Source: Pseudorhizobium endolithicum
GTDB taxonomy: Bacteria > Pseudomonadota > Alphaproteobacteria > Rhizobiales > Rhizobiaceae
Length of the DNA stretch: 64,000 nt
Reading direction: 5' to 3'
Assembly: GCF_902153245.2 (NCBI RefSeq)
Contig: NZ_CABFWF030000012.1
Location: 312,501-376,500, forward strand
Numbering within the stretch: the first letter of the stretch is position 1; each line of letters opens with the position of its first letter. The position numbers were made by a program, and so were the translations under genes. Below are positions 7,597-17,670 of this stretch, piece after piece. Under the pieces are notes generated by a model. That model saw nothing but the letters and a program-made list of their open reading frames with translations. It was not told where the DNA came from and did no database searches.

Positions 7597-8391
7597 TCAA
7601 CGGACGGCGGCGAGGGACTTCGGTGCCGCCGCCGCCGGTGCTTTCGAGGCCGCATAGGCGCGAACCGCGTCGCCGAACGCCTCGAAGAGGGCGCGGGAGG
7701 GAGCATCCGTCTCCGCCCAGTATTCCGGGTGCCACTGCACGCCGACGGCGAAGCCCTTGGCATCGATCACCGAGACAGCCTCGATCGTGCCGTCTTCCGC
7801 AGTGGCCTCGACGGCCAGGCGCGGCGCCGTCTCGGCGATCGCCTGCCGGTGCAGCGAGTTGATCTGCACTTCGCCCGAAAGCCCCAGGTAGCGGGCGATG
7901 CAGGTGCCCTCGCGGACGAAGACGGGCTGGCGGATCGCATACATGTGGTCGCGCTCCGGCACGTTCGGCTTGCGGTGGTCCCACATGCCAGGCTGGTCCT
8001 GGATCTCGCTCGCCAGTGTTCCGCCGAGCGCCACGTTCAGTTCCTGAAGTCCCCGGCAGATGGCGAGCAGGGGTATTCCCCGTTCGATGGCGCGCCGGAT
8101 GAGCGGCAGCGACGTCGCATCGCGGGCGATGTCGAAGGGGCCGTCGGCGTCGGTTGCCTCTTTCCCGTAGAGCGACGGGTGTACGTTGGTGGCGGAACCG
8201 GAGACGAGAAGGCCGTCCACCCGGTCGAGGATTGCATCCGTGTCGTTTCCTTCCTCGAAGGCCGGAATGATGAAGGTCATCACGTCCGCCACCTTCAGGG
8301 CCGCCTTGACGTACTGATTGGGCGTTGCATGCCAGACGGCGCCATCGAACTCTCGGATGTCGGCGGGCAGGGCAATGATCGGCTTGGACAT
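7597..8391 (-). CDS. Gamma-glutamyl-gamma-aminobutyrate hydrolase family protein (peptidase C26)
   Basis: This 264-residue class I glutamine amidotransferase-like hydrolase has the nucleophile Cys112 in LLAICRGLQELNV and the His221/Glu223 pair in QWHPEYW, completing the catalytic triad. PuuD, the best-known member, hydrolyses gamma-glutamyl-GABA in putrescine catabolism. No other puu genes are nearby, so the exact substrate is uncertain. It is convergent with the hydroxyacid dehydrogenase and divergent from the TRAP binding-protein gene. GGAGATAAG precedes the ATG. Confidence 0.88.
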   Translation of the reverse strand: MSKPIIALPADIREFDGAVWHATPNQYVKAALKVADVMTFIIPAFEEGNDTDAILDRVDGLLVSGSATNVHPSLYGKEATDADGPFDIARDATSLPLIRRAIERGIPLLAICRGLQELNVALGGTLASEIQDQPGMWDHRKPNVPERDHMYAIRQPVFVREGTCIARYLGLSGEVQINSLHRQAIAETAPRLAVEATAEDGTIEAVSVIDAKGFAVGVQWHPEYWAETDAPSRALFEAFGDAVRAYAASKAPAAAAPKSLAAVR

Positions 8392-8603
8392 ATCTTATCT
8401 CCGCAGGTGAGCGATTTCTGGGGCTCAGCGCGGGCTGCTGTCAAGCTTTAGCGATCACGTAAACCGCCCAATGGCGCGACCCCGCCGCATTTCAAATCCC
8501 ATGCCTCATGGCAGTCTTCAGGGTGCTGAAATTTCTCATGAAGAACATGAACCAAGACCAATGAATAATATCCAGGAAGCTTGCGCGCGACCGGGCGACA
8601 TGA

Positions 8604-9776
<1,173 letters not shown>

Positions 9777-9800
9777 TCGGGCGCCGTTTCCGATCCGGCA

Positions 9801-9827
9801 GCCCGGGCCTTGCGCCCGGGCTTTTTT
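9801..9827 (+). terminator. Rho-independent terminator of the TRAP binding-protein gene
   Basis: GCCCGGGC at 9801-9808 pairs perfectly with GCCCGGGC at 9814-9821 across a five-base loop and is followed by TTTTTT. It lies 25 bases past the stop codon. Confidence 0.92.
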
Positions 9828-9849
9828 ATTGGCCTGCCTGTTAGCCAAG

Positions 9850-9886
9850 AGAAAACCCCCGAAGTCGGTGTCCGACTTTCGGGGGT
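9850..9886 (-). terminator. Rho-independent terminator of the dctQM operon
   Basis: On the minus strand ACCCCCGAAAGTCGG and CCGACTTCGGGGGT form a stem with one bulged base and a three-base loop, followed by TTTTC. It lies just past the dctM stop codon, back to back with the terminator of the convergent binding-protein gene. Confidence 0.88.
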
Positions 9887-9904
9887 CCGTTCATTCCAGC
9901 CGTC

Positions 9905-11776
9905 CTATTGATTGATTGGCGGCGGCTGGCTCAGGTCGGGCTGCGCCGGCTGTTGCGCCGGCGGCTGCGGTGCCTGCTGCCCCGGCAGGCCCTGCAGCGG
10001 TGGCAGGCCCAGGGCGGGCGGAGCCGCAGGCGCTGTGCCCGAGGGCGGCTGTTCGCCACCGAGATTGAGCGGCGGCAGGCCCATGGAGGGCGCCGCGCCC
10101 GCTCCACCGCCTCCCTGCCCGCCGATCGGGGGCAGGCCGAGGCTGCCGCCCTGTCCGCCGAAGCCGGGAATGTCGATCTGGATGTTGGCCGGATCGGCCG
10201 TGGGATGCTCCGTCTTGTAGTGCATCACCAGTCCGGGGAAGAAGATCACCACGAGGATCATCAGGAACTGGATGACGATATAGGGGAAGACGCCCTTGTA
10301 GATTTCCGTCGTCTTCATGGCAGGCATGGTCTTGCCGGTCACCTTGTCCAGCCATGGCGCGATCGGCGCGATGGAGCGCAGGAAGAACAGCGAGAAGCCG
10401 AAGGGCGGGGTCAGGAACGACGTCTGCAGGTTGATGCCGAGGATGATGCCGAACCAGACGAGATCGATCCCATGCGCTTCCGCCACCGGGGCGAGCAGCG
10501 GCACCATGATGAAGGCGATCTCGAAGAAGTCGAGGAAGCAGCCGAGGATGAAGACGATGATCGTCACCACGATCAGGAAGCCGGTTTCGCCTCCCGGAAG
10601 CGCCAGCAGCAGTTCCTCGATCCAGACATTGCCGTTGATGCCGTAGAAGGTGAGGCCGAAGACGCGCGCGCCGATCAGGATCATCATCACGAATGCGGAG
10701 AGCTTCGTCGTTGCGTCCAGCGCGTTCTTCACCGTGGCGAAGCTGAGCCGGCCCTTGGCGAGAGCGAGGATCAGCGCGCCCGTAGCGCCCATGGCGCCGC
10801 CTTCTGTTGGCGTAGCGATGCCGAGGAAGATGGTGCCGAGCACGAGGAAGATCAGGGCCAGCGGCGGGATGAGGACGATGATCACCTGTTCCGCCAGACG
10901 GGAGATGATCTTCTTCTCGATCCGGCTGTTGATGAGGGCAACGGCGTAGACCACGACAACGGCGAAGGTCATGGCTGCAACGAGCTGCCATTCGGGCGAC
11001 TCGATGCCGGTGAACAGCACGTACATGCCGAGGTAGTAGAGGGCTACCGAGACGGCCAGCATGACGACGAGCGAGGTCACGCCATTGCCCAGGGTGCGAG
11101 CCTCCAGGGGCAGGGCCGGAGCCCATTGCGGCTTCACCATCGAAACCGCGAAGATGTAGAGGCAGTAAGCCCCGACGATCAGCAGCGCCGGATAGAGCGC
11201 GCCGACATACATGTCGCCGACGGAACGGCCGAGCTGGTCTGCCATGACGATCAGCACCAGAGACGGCGGGACGATCTGGGCGAGCGTGCCGGAGGCGGCG
11301 ATGGTGCCGGCAACCAGGGGCCGGTTATAGCCGTAGCGCATCATGATCGGCAGCGAGATGAGGCCCATGGCCATGACCGAGGCAGCCACGACGCCCGTCG
11401 TTGCCCCCAGAAGCGCCCCGACCAGGATGACGGCATAGGCGAGGCCGCCGCGGACCGGGCCGAAGAGCTGGCCGATCGTGTCGAGCAGGTCTTCCGCCAT
11501 GCGCGATCGCTCCAGGATGATCCCCATGAAGGTGAAGAACGGGATCGCCAGCAGCGTATCATTGTACATGATGCCGTAGATGCGTTCCGGATGCGATTGC
11601 AGCAGCGGCCAGAAGAGGCGGATTTCCGGCGAGATGGCCGAAAGCTCGACGCCTACCACGAAGTAGATGAGGCCGCCGGCCGCCAGCGTGAAGGCCACCG
11701 GGTAGCCGAGCAGCAGCATCAGCATGACGCTGGAGAACATCACCAGCGGAAGATTATGGGCAATGAAGTCGATCAC
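9905..11776 (-). CDS. dctM: TRAP transporter large permease (DctM) with a Pro/Gly-rich C-terminal extension
   Basis: The 623-residue membrane protein matches the DctM superfamily of Na+- or H+-driven carriers: MFSSVMLMLLLGYPVAFTLA, then PFFTFMGIILERSRMAEDLL and many hydrophobic helices, with PPFGFSLFFLRSIAP near the end of the fold. It is much longer than the usual 430 residues. There is a long loop plus extra helices in the middle, as in TakM-type permeases, and an 86-residue soluble tail from about residue 538 that is Gly/Pro/Gln-rich and holds three copies of a GLPP(I/L) unit. The start is GTG, three bases after the dctQ stop. It works with DctQ and the periplasmic binding protein. Confidence 0.9.
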   Translation of the reverse strand: MIDFIAHNLPLVMFSSVMLMLLLGYPVAFTLAAGGLIYFVVGVELSAISPEIRLFWPLLQSHPERIYGIMYNDTLLAIPFFTFMGIILERSRMAEDLLDTIGQLFGPVRGGLAYAVILVGALLGATTGVVAASVMAMGLISLPIMMRYGYNRPLVAGTIAASGTLAQIVPPSLVLIVMADQLGRSVGDMYVGALYPALLIVGAYCLYIFAVSMVKPQWAPALPLEARTLGNGVTSLVVMLAVSVALYYLGMYVLFTGIESPEWQLVAAMTFAVVVVYAVALINSRIEKKIISRLAEQVIIVLIPPLALIFLVLGTIFLGIATPTEGGAMGATGALILALAKGRLSFATVKNALDATTKLSAFVMMILIGARVFGLTFYGINGNVWIEELLLALPGGETGFLIVVTIIVFILGCFLDFFEIAFIMVPLLAPVAEAHGIDLVWFGIILGINLQTSFLTPPFGFSLFFLRSIAPIAPWLDKVTGKTMPAMKTTEIYKGVFPYIVIQFLMILVVIFFPGLVMHYKTEHPTADPANIQIDIPGFGGQGGSLGLPPIGGQGGGGAGAAPSMGLPPLNLGGEQPPSGTAPAAPPALGLPPLQGLPGQQAPQPPAQQPAQPDLSQPPPINQ

Positions 11777-11779
11777 GCG

Positions 11780-12340
11780 TCAGACCTCCGTCGCGGCAGG
11801 CGGCATCTCGCCGGCCGTGTCGTGCCTCGGATCCTCGATCCGGCCGGTGACGACGGCGTAGCGCTTGATGATTTCGGAAAAGGCCTGCAGCAGGAGAAGC
11901 AGGAAGCCCAGAAGCACCACCAGCTTCGCCGGCCAGATGATGAGGCCGCCGGCATTCGACGAGACTTCGCCGGATCTGTAGGAGAGCCAGAACCACGGCC
12001 AGGCCAGATAGGACATCAGGGCGGCGAAGGGGACGAGGAAGATGACGTGCAGCACGAGATCGATGATGTCGCGCGTCCGCTTGCTCCAGTTGGAGGAGAC
12101 GATGTCGATGCGGACATGCTCGTTCTTCAAGAGCGCGTAGGCGGCGGCCAGCATGAAGACGGTGCCGAAGAGGTACCACTGGATTTCCAGCCAGGCGTTT
12201 GACGACATGTCCAGCGTCTTGCGCAGGATGGCGTTGCCGGTGCTGATCAGGACGGCCGCCAGCAGCAGCCACGAGACGGATTTTCCGACGGCCGTCGTCA
12301 CGGCATCGATCGCGCGACTGAGCGCGAGCAGCGCAGTCAT
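11780..12340 (-). CDS. dctQ: TRAP transporter small permease (DctQ)
   Basis: The 186-residue membrane protein has four hydrophobic segments and the DctQ signature EIQWYLFGTVFMLAAAYALL followed by HVRIDIV. It forms the membrane complex with DctM. Start ATG 12340 has an excellent AGGAGGGG site; the longer upstream frame is rejected. It is the first gene of the dctQM operon. Confidence 0.9.
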   Translation of the reverse strand: MTALLALSRAIDAVTTAVGKSVSWLLLAAVLISTGNAILRKTLDMSSNAWLEIQWYLFGTVFMLAAAYALLKNEHVRIDIVSSNWSKRTRDIIDLVLHVIFLVPFAALMSYLAWPWFWLSYRSGEVSSNAGGLIIWPAKLVVLLGFLLLLLQAFSEIIKRYAVVTGRIEDPRHDTAGEMPPAATEV

Positions 12341-12729
12341 ATTCCCCTCCTGTCGAACCTCTCGGCCGTCACCGCCATTTCTGGCCAAGGGCCGGGTTCC
12401 GTTGTTAGTGCGCGACCTCTATTTGCTGGAGATGTAAAAATCAATCGCCCGCCGCCCGCAATCCTCTTGATTCGAAGGGTTTCCGCCCTAGGGACGCAAT
12501 CAAATTGCGCGCGCGATGCGATGGCGGGAGCGGCGAAAAGCCGACACAGCCGATCCCTGTCGGGAACAAGGCGGAAGGTGGTGGGAATAGCGGAATCCTG
12601 CTACGATCGATTTGACAACTATTAATCAACCTGCGGGAAAAACCCATCAATCCGAAGGGGGGCACAGAGCGATCCACGGTAAGTTAAATCGTTTCAGCGA
12701 AGGTGGCGTTGCAACAGGGGCCTAGCCGG
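12341..12729. other. Divergent intergenic region between dctQ and the GGDEF-EAL gene
   Basis: About 390 bases between divergent genes, AT-richer than its surroundings around 12600-12700 (for example TTTGACAACTATTAATCAA at 12610-12628), so promoters for both directions are expected. No confident -10/-35 pair, operator or RNA was identified. Confidence 0.4.
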
Positions 12730-15012
12730 ATGAAAGCGGAAGAAGCGACGACGCTGCCGACGGATGTCTATCTGTCGTTCGTCAGTTCGCTGTTCGGAAA
12801 TCGCGGAACGCTGATTACCGGCGTGGTGGTACACGTCATCTGGTGCGCTATCGTTTATAGCTACACGGGCTCGCAGTTCTATCTCTATGCCGCCGCCGGT
12901 TTCCCGCTGGTCTTCGCATTTCGTTTCTCCGACTTCCTGAGGTTCGACAGGGTCGACAAGGCATCCCTGACCGACGGCGACATTGCCCGGTGGGAGCGGC
13001 GCTATGTCTTCGGGGCAACGCTTACCGCTCTCCTGCTCGGTACGACCAGCGGTTTTGGCATGCTCGTCCTGAAGGACAGCTTCGTCGCCTTCACCTGCAT
13101 TGCGATGACGATGGGCTCGATGATGTCGATCGTCGGCCGAAACTACGGTTCGCGATATGCCGTCGATTTCCAGACTCTCGGATGCTGCGTTCCCATCGTG
13201 CTCGCCTGCGTCGCCAGCGGCGATCTGCATCTGGTCTTGATGTCGCTGCTGTTGATCCCGTTCGGGCTCACCACGCGCTCCATGGCCAACGGCGTGCGGG
13301 AGTTTCTCTATGAGAATGTGCTGGCGGCCAGGAAGATACGGCTCATCGCCAATCAGCTGGATCTTGCGCTGACGACCATTGCCCATGGCCTCATCATGCT
13401 GGACAGCCAGGGACGGATCGAAGTGGCCAACCGTCGGGCCTGCGACCTTCTCGGTCTATCGGACGCGGCGGAGATCAAGGGGCTGCACCTGATCGGGGCC
13501 CTGGAGGCCCATAGCGGTTATCGGCCGACAAGGGTGGTCGATGAAGCGAGGCAACTGCTCTCCGGTACCGTCGACCGCACCATTTTCGAGCTGCGGGAGG
13601 GGGTTCACGTCGAGTTTTCCGCCAGCCGGCGGCAGGATGGCGGCGTTGTGCTTATCTTCGAGGACGTCAGCGGTCGTGTGGCCGCTGACGCAAAGATCCT
13701 GCACATGGTGCGTTTCGATGCCCTTACGGGACTTCCCAACAAGGCACATTTTGCGGCGATGGCCTCGGCCGAGCTGAAGGGACGGCCGCCGGAGACGCTT
13801 GCAGCGCTTCTTGTTCTTGACGTTGAGGGTTTCAAGCACGTCAACGATCTGCGCGGGCATGTGGTCGGCGACCGGCTGCTGTCGGCGGTCGCATCCAGGC
13901 TCAAGACCAAGGTCGGTCCGGACCTGCTCGCCGGGCGGCTTATTGGGGACGAGTTCACGCTTCTGCTGACGGCACAGGACCGAGAGCGTCTGGAGGCACG
14001 TGTCCAGGACGTGCACGACGAAGTCCAGCAGGCATACCAGCTTCCGAACCTGCGAATATCGGTCGCTCTCAACGCGGGCTGCGTCATCGCACCGGCCGGA
14101 GAGTTCGACATCGAAACGTGGCTGATCAAGGCGGATCTGGCGCTGAGCGCAGCCCAACTGAAAGGCAATGGCTCGCTGGGGTTCTTCCGGCCGGAGATGG
14201 ACGCCCGCTATGTCGAGGAGCAGAAACTGCGCGTGGATCTCCGGGAGGCGGCGGCGCAGAACGCCCTGCAGGTCGTCTACCAGCCGATGTATTCCGTCGA
14301 CGGCAGCAGCATAGAATGCATGGAGGCGCTGGTTCGGTGGAGGCATCCGGACAAAGGAATGATCGCACCCAACGTGTTCATCCCGATGGCCGAAGAGATG
14401 GGGATCATTTCCGGCATCACCCGGTTCGTCCTGGAGCAAGCCTGCCGGGACTGTGGCGGATGGGAGCAGTCGGTTGGCGTTTCGGTGAACCTTTCTGTTC
14501 ACGACTTGCGGACACCCGGTATCGTGGATGACGTGCTTGCCATCCTGGCGCGGACCGGCCTGCCGCCGACCCGCCTCCACCTCGAAGTGACCGAGAGTTG
14601 CTTCATCGATGATCCGGTGGCGATACGAAACGTCCTTCATCAACTGAGGGTGAAAGGTGTCACGATCGCGATCGACGATTTCGGCACGGGCTTCTCAAGC
14701 CTCAGCTATCTGACGTCTCTGCCTCTGGACATCGTGAAGGTGGATCGTGCGTTCATTCGGGACATCACGCTGGATCCACAGCGGATCAAGCTCCTTCGCG
14801 GCATCACCGACCTGTCTCGCGACCTCGGGCTGCGCATCGTGATCGAGGGTGTGGAAACACGTGATCAGCTTCAGCTTATCAGCGACAATCGCTTTGCCGA
14901 TTTCATTCAAGGTTACGTGTACTCTCCGCCCGTCGAGGCAGATGTGGCGGCCGGTATGCTGCGGAGTGGTGGCCACCCACCGGTCCGCAGGCGGATCGAA
15001 CCGGCGACCTAA
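12730..15012 (+). CDS. Membrane-anchored PAS-GGDEF-EAL cyclic-di-GMP protein
   Basis: The roughly 760-residue protein has five or six N-terminal membrane helices, a PAS-like segment (TIAHGLIMLDSQGRIEVANR), a GGDEF domain and a C-terminal EAL domain. The GGDEF signature is altered to RLIGDEF, so cyclase activity may be weak or lost. The EAL domain keeps EALVRW, the NLS asparagine, EVTES, DDFGTG, VKVDR and EGVET, the full set of phosphodiesterase residues. It most likely hydrolyses cyclic-di-GMP at the inner membrane. ATG 12730 follows AGGGGCC; a GTG at 12703 is the alternative. The N-acyl amino acid synthase gene follows by 130 bases. Confidence 0.88.
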   Translation: MKAEEATTLPTDVYLSFVSSLFGNRGTLITGVVVHVIWCAIVYSYTGSQFYLYAAAGFPLVFAFRFSDFLRFDRVDKASLTDGDIARWERRYVFGATLTALLLGTTSGFGMLVLKDSFVAFTCIAMTMGSMMSIVGRNYGSRYAVDFQTLGCCVPIVLACVASGDLHLVLMSLLLIPFGLTTRSMANGVREFLYENVLAARKIRLIANQLDLALTTIAHGLIMLDSQGRIEVANRRACDLLGLSDAAEIKGLHLIGALEAHSGYRPTRVVDEARQLLSGTVDRTIFELREGVHVEFSASRRQDGGVVLIFEDVSGRVAADAKILHMVRFDALTGLPNKAHFAAMASAELKGRPPETLAALLVLDVEGFKHVNDLRGHVVGDRLLSAVASRLKTKVGPDLLAGRLIGDEFTLLLTAQDRERLEARVQDVHDEVQQAYQLPNLRISVALNAGCVIAPAGEFDIETWLIKADLALSAAQLKGNGSLGFFRPEMDARYVEEQKLRVDLREAAAQNALQVVYQPMYSVDGSSIECMEALVRWRHPDKGMIAPNVFIPMAEEMGIISGITRFVLEQACRDCGGWEQSVGVSVNLSVHDLRTPGIVDDVLAILARTGLPPTRLHLEVTESCFIDDPVAIRNVLHQLRVKGVTIAIDDFGTGFSSLSYLTSLPLDIVKVDRAFIRDITLDPQRIKLLRGITDLSRDLGLRIVIEGVETRDQLQLISDNRFADFIQGYVYSPPVEADVAAGMLRSGGHPPVRRRIEPAT

Positions 15013-15141
15013 GTGCTCGGTTCTTCCGGACTGGGGCCGCTCTTAACCATCTTTTCCAAAAAATATGTCCCGATTCGACCACTGAAGGTCACCAAAGCGG
15101 CATCTCGGGTTAACGTCTCGTTAACCTCAGGAGATCGCCGA

Positions 15142-15891
15142 ATGCGTTTCAGTAAAGCCGTTGCCACCACGGAATATCCGGACAGACTTCTTTCTGTGCT
15201 TGATGCCGTTGAGTATCGCCGCATCGAAAGCCGAGAGGATTTCGAGGACATTGCACGCCTTCGATACAAATCCTATCGGGAGAGAGGTGTCCTTCCGTTG
15301 TCCGCAAGCAGCATGTTGGACGAGCTCGATTTCGATGACCACGCCTATGTCTTCGGCGTCTATCTGCACGAAGAGCTGGTCAGCACGATCCGGGTGCACT
15401 ACGTCACGCCCACGCATCGGGTCAGCCAATCCTCGGGCGTGTTTCCGGACGCTGTAAACGCTTTCCTCGACGCCGGTATGACGCTCATCGATCCGGCGCG
15501 GCTGGCAATCGATCCGGAACTGGACGTGGAGCGGTCGGCTCTTCCCTTCCTTACCGTCAGGCCCACGATCATGGCGGCGATCTACTTCAATGCGGATCGC
15601 ATGCTTCAGCATATCCGTCCGGCGCATGCGGCTTTCTACCGGCGCTATTTCTATGCCGACACCGTGGTGCCGCCGACATTCACGGACATGTACGGCTTCG
15701 ACCTGACGCTGCTTGCCTCGCGGACGCGCGAGATCGGGGCCAAACTGCTCCGCCGTTTCCCGATCTACGAATCGCAGCCTTACGAGCGCAGGCTGATGTT
15801 CGACCGTTCGCCCCTGCGCGGCATGCCGCCGCTGACGATCATCCCGACGGCGCGTATTGCGCACATGAACGGCACCGTGCTGACGAACTGA
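15142..15891 (+). CDS. FeeM-like N-acyl amino acid synthase (GNAT/autoinducer-synthase fold)
   Basis: The 249-residue protein resembles the FeeM N-acyl amino acid synthase domain, a relative of acyl-homoserine-lactone synthases. It shows the basic-aromatic motif IARLRYKSYRERG at 38-49, then FGVYLHEELVSTIRVHYVTP, the strand that forms the acyl-donor site in this fold, and a long C-terminal helical region. Known members join a fatty acyl group from acyl-ACP to an amino acid, giving long-chain N-acyl amino acids. The start at 15142 has AGGAG nine bases upstream; the longer frame lacks a site. It lies downstream of the cyclic-di-GMP protein on the same strand. The substrate is unknown. Confidence 0.75.
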   Translation: MRFSKAVATTEYPDRLLSVLDAVEYRRIESREDFEDIARLRYKSYRERGVLPLSASSMLDELDFDDHAYVFGVYLHEELVSTIRVHYVTPTHRVSQSSGVFPDAVNAFLDAGMTLIDPARLAIDPELDVERSALPFLTVRPTIMAAIYFNADRMLQHIRPAHAAFYRRYFYADTVVPPTFTDMYGFDLTLLASRTREIGAKLLRRFPIYESQPYERRLMFDRSPLRGMPPLTIIPTARIAHMNGTVLTN

Positions 15892-16064
15892 GATCCCCCG
15901 GCACGTACGCCTGCGCCACAAGGTGCCATTGCGCTTTATGGCGGCTTTGTGTAAGGCCAAAACCAGTGGATCGGCTGCCGCAGAATCGCGCGATGCAGGC
16001 TGATCGGAGTGGTTTCAACGGTGCTGCGGCCGAGTTCGCGGGCGCCGAACAAGGGAGACGACGA

Positions 16065-16289
16065 ATGGACAACAACAGCAGCGGTCCGGTCGAAACCGGC
16101 GCCTCCATGGACTATGCGGAGCACGAGAAGACCTACAATCTCTTCCTCGCGCTCACGAAGTGGGTAACCATGGTGATGGTCGTCCTCCTGATCGCGATGG
16201 CCGCCGGCTTCTTTGGCGGTGCCGGCTTCTTCGGCTCCCTCGTCGTTTTCATCGTCCTCACCGCCGCCGGATTCTATCTGTTTCGCTGA
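16065..16289 (+). CDS. aa3-type cytochrome c oxidase subunit IV
   Basis: The 74-residue protein has a short polar N-terminus with MDYAEHEKTYNLFL followed by two hydrophobic segments ending AGFYLFR. That is the layout and signature of the small bacterial aa3 oxidase subunit IV family. It is an inner-membrane accessory subunit of unknown exact function. GGGAGACGACGA precedes the ATG; the longer frame is rejected. In related bacteria this gene lies directly upstream of the transhydrogenase genes, as here. Confidence 0.85.
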   Translation: MDNNSSGPVETGASMDYAEHEKTYNLFLALTKWVTMVMVVLLIAMAAGFFGGAGFFGSLVVFIVLTAAGFYLFR

Positions 16290-16365
16290 CGGCCTCCTGC
16301 AGGGATCAGGGGGAGCAGGCATGGCTTTCATGCCGGCATAGGGCAAGGATCTGGGAGGGCTTGGC

Positions 16366-17670
16366 TTGGCAAGCGTGATTTTTGTTGCGCGCGAGGGCGC
16401 TGGTGAGGACAGGGTGGCCGCATCACCGGAAACGGTGAAGCGGCTATCGGCGATGGACTTTGCCATCGTGGTGGAGGCCGGCGCCGGCGCCGCGTCCGGA
16501 ATTGCGGACAGCGACTTCGAAGCGGCGGGAGCGCGGATCGGTTCGCGCGCGGATGCCGCGACCGCGGACATCGTCCTAAGGGTAAACCGGCCGACCACGC
16601 CGGACATCGCTTCATACAAGTCCGGAGCCATCGTCTTCGCCAGCATGGACCCCTACGGCAACGAGGCGGCCCTGGCGGAAATGGCCCGCGCCGGGCTTAC
16701 GACCTTCGCCATGGAACTGATGCCGCGCATCACCCGCGCCCAGCCCATGGACGTCCTTTCGTCCCAGGCGAACCTCGCCGGCTACCGCGCCGTCATCGAC
16801 GCGGCGCACGAATACGGCCGGGCGCTGCCGATGATGATGACCGCGGCCGGCACGGTTCCGGCCGCCAAGGTCTTCGTCATGGGGGCAGGCGTCGCCGGCC
16901 TCCAGGCCATCGCCACGGCCCGCCGGCTGGGCGCGGTAGTCTCCGCCACCGATGTCCGCCCCGCGGCGAAGGAACAGGTCGCCTCGCTCGGCGCCAAGTT
17001 CATTGCCGTCGAAGACGAGGAGTTCAAGGCCGCGGAGACCGCCGGCGGCTATGCCAAGCAGATGTCGGAGGCCTACCAGGCCAAGCAGGCGGCGCTCGTC
17101 GCCGAGCACATCGCCAAGCAGGACATCGTCATCACCACGGCGCTCATCCCTGGCCGGCCGGCGCCGCGCCTCGTCACCCGCGCCATGCTCGCCTCCATGA
17201 AAGCCGGCTCGGTCGCTGTCGACCTGGCGGTGGAGCGCGGCGGCAATATCGAGGGCTCCGTCAAGGGTTCGATCACGACGATCGGGGGCGTCAAGGTATT
17301 GGGCTATGCTAACGTGCCGGGACGGGTCGCGGCTTCCGCCTCGGCTCTCTACGCCAAGAACCTCTTCGCCTTCCTGGAGACGATGGTTTCCAAGGAGACC
17401 AGGGCGTTCGCCGTCGATCCCGACGACGAACTGGTGAAGGCGACCATGCTGACGCATGGCGGACAGGTGGTTCACCCGAATTTCGCCGATGCCTCGGCAG
17501 CCTTTTCCGCATCCGCACCGGTCGCGACCGCGGCAGAGGCCGCGGTGAAGCCGGCGCGCAAGCCGGCCAGGACCGGAACTCCGGTTGCCGGTGAGGGGAC
17601 GGCGAAGAAGCCGAAGCGGACGCGCAGGAAGGCAGATCCGGGCAAGCCTGACGAGAAGGAGGGGCTTTGA
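16366..17670 (+). CDS. pntAA: NAD(P) transhydrogenase subunit alpha part 1 (NAD-binding, PntAA)
   Basis: The 434-residue soluble subunit carries the alanine-dehydrogenase-like NAD(H)-binding domain: ARELAG-type start VAREGAGEDRVAASPETVK, DVLSSQANLAGYRAVI, and the dinucleotide fold VMGAGVAGLQAIATARRLGA. It binds NADH in the proton-pumping transhydrogenase that makes NADPH. The start is TTG with GGGAGGG upstream. After the conserved end (MLTHGGQVVHPNF) there is an unusual tail of about 65 residues, Ala-rich then Lys/Arg/Pro-rich. It overlaps pntAB by one base (TGATG). Confidence 0.92.
   Translation: MASVIFVAREGAGEDRVAASPETVKRLSAMDFAIVVEAGAGAASGIADSDFEAAGARIGSRADAATADIVLRVNRPTTPDIASYKSGAIVFASMDPYGNEAALAEMARAGLTTFAMELMPRITRAQPMDVLSSQANLAGYRAVIDAAHEYGRALPMMMTAAGTVPAAKVFVMGAGVAGLQAIATARRLGAVVSATDVRPAAKEQVASLGAKFIAVEDEEFKAAETAGGYAKQMSEAYQAKQAALVAEHIAKQDIVITTALIPGRPAPRLVTRAMLASMKAGSVAVDLAVERGGNIEGSVKGSITTIGGVKVLGYANVPGRVAASASALYAKNLFAFLETMVSKETRAFAVDPDDELVKATMLTHGGQVVHPNFADASAAFSASAPVATAAEAAVKPARKPARTGTPVAGEGTAKKPKRTRRKADPGKPDEKEGL

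Noticed and set aside
9908..12202. 764-residue plus-strand open frame
   Set aside because: Antisense of dctM and dctQ, rich in Asp/Glu/His/Arg, no recognisable domain.
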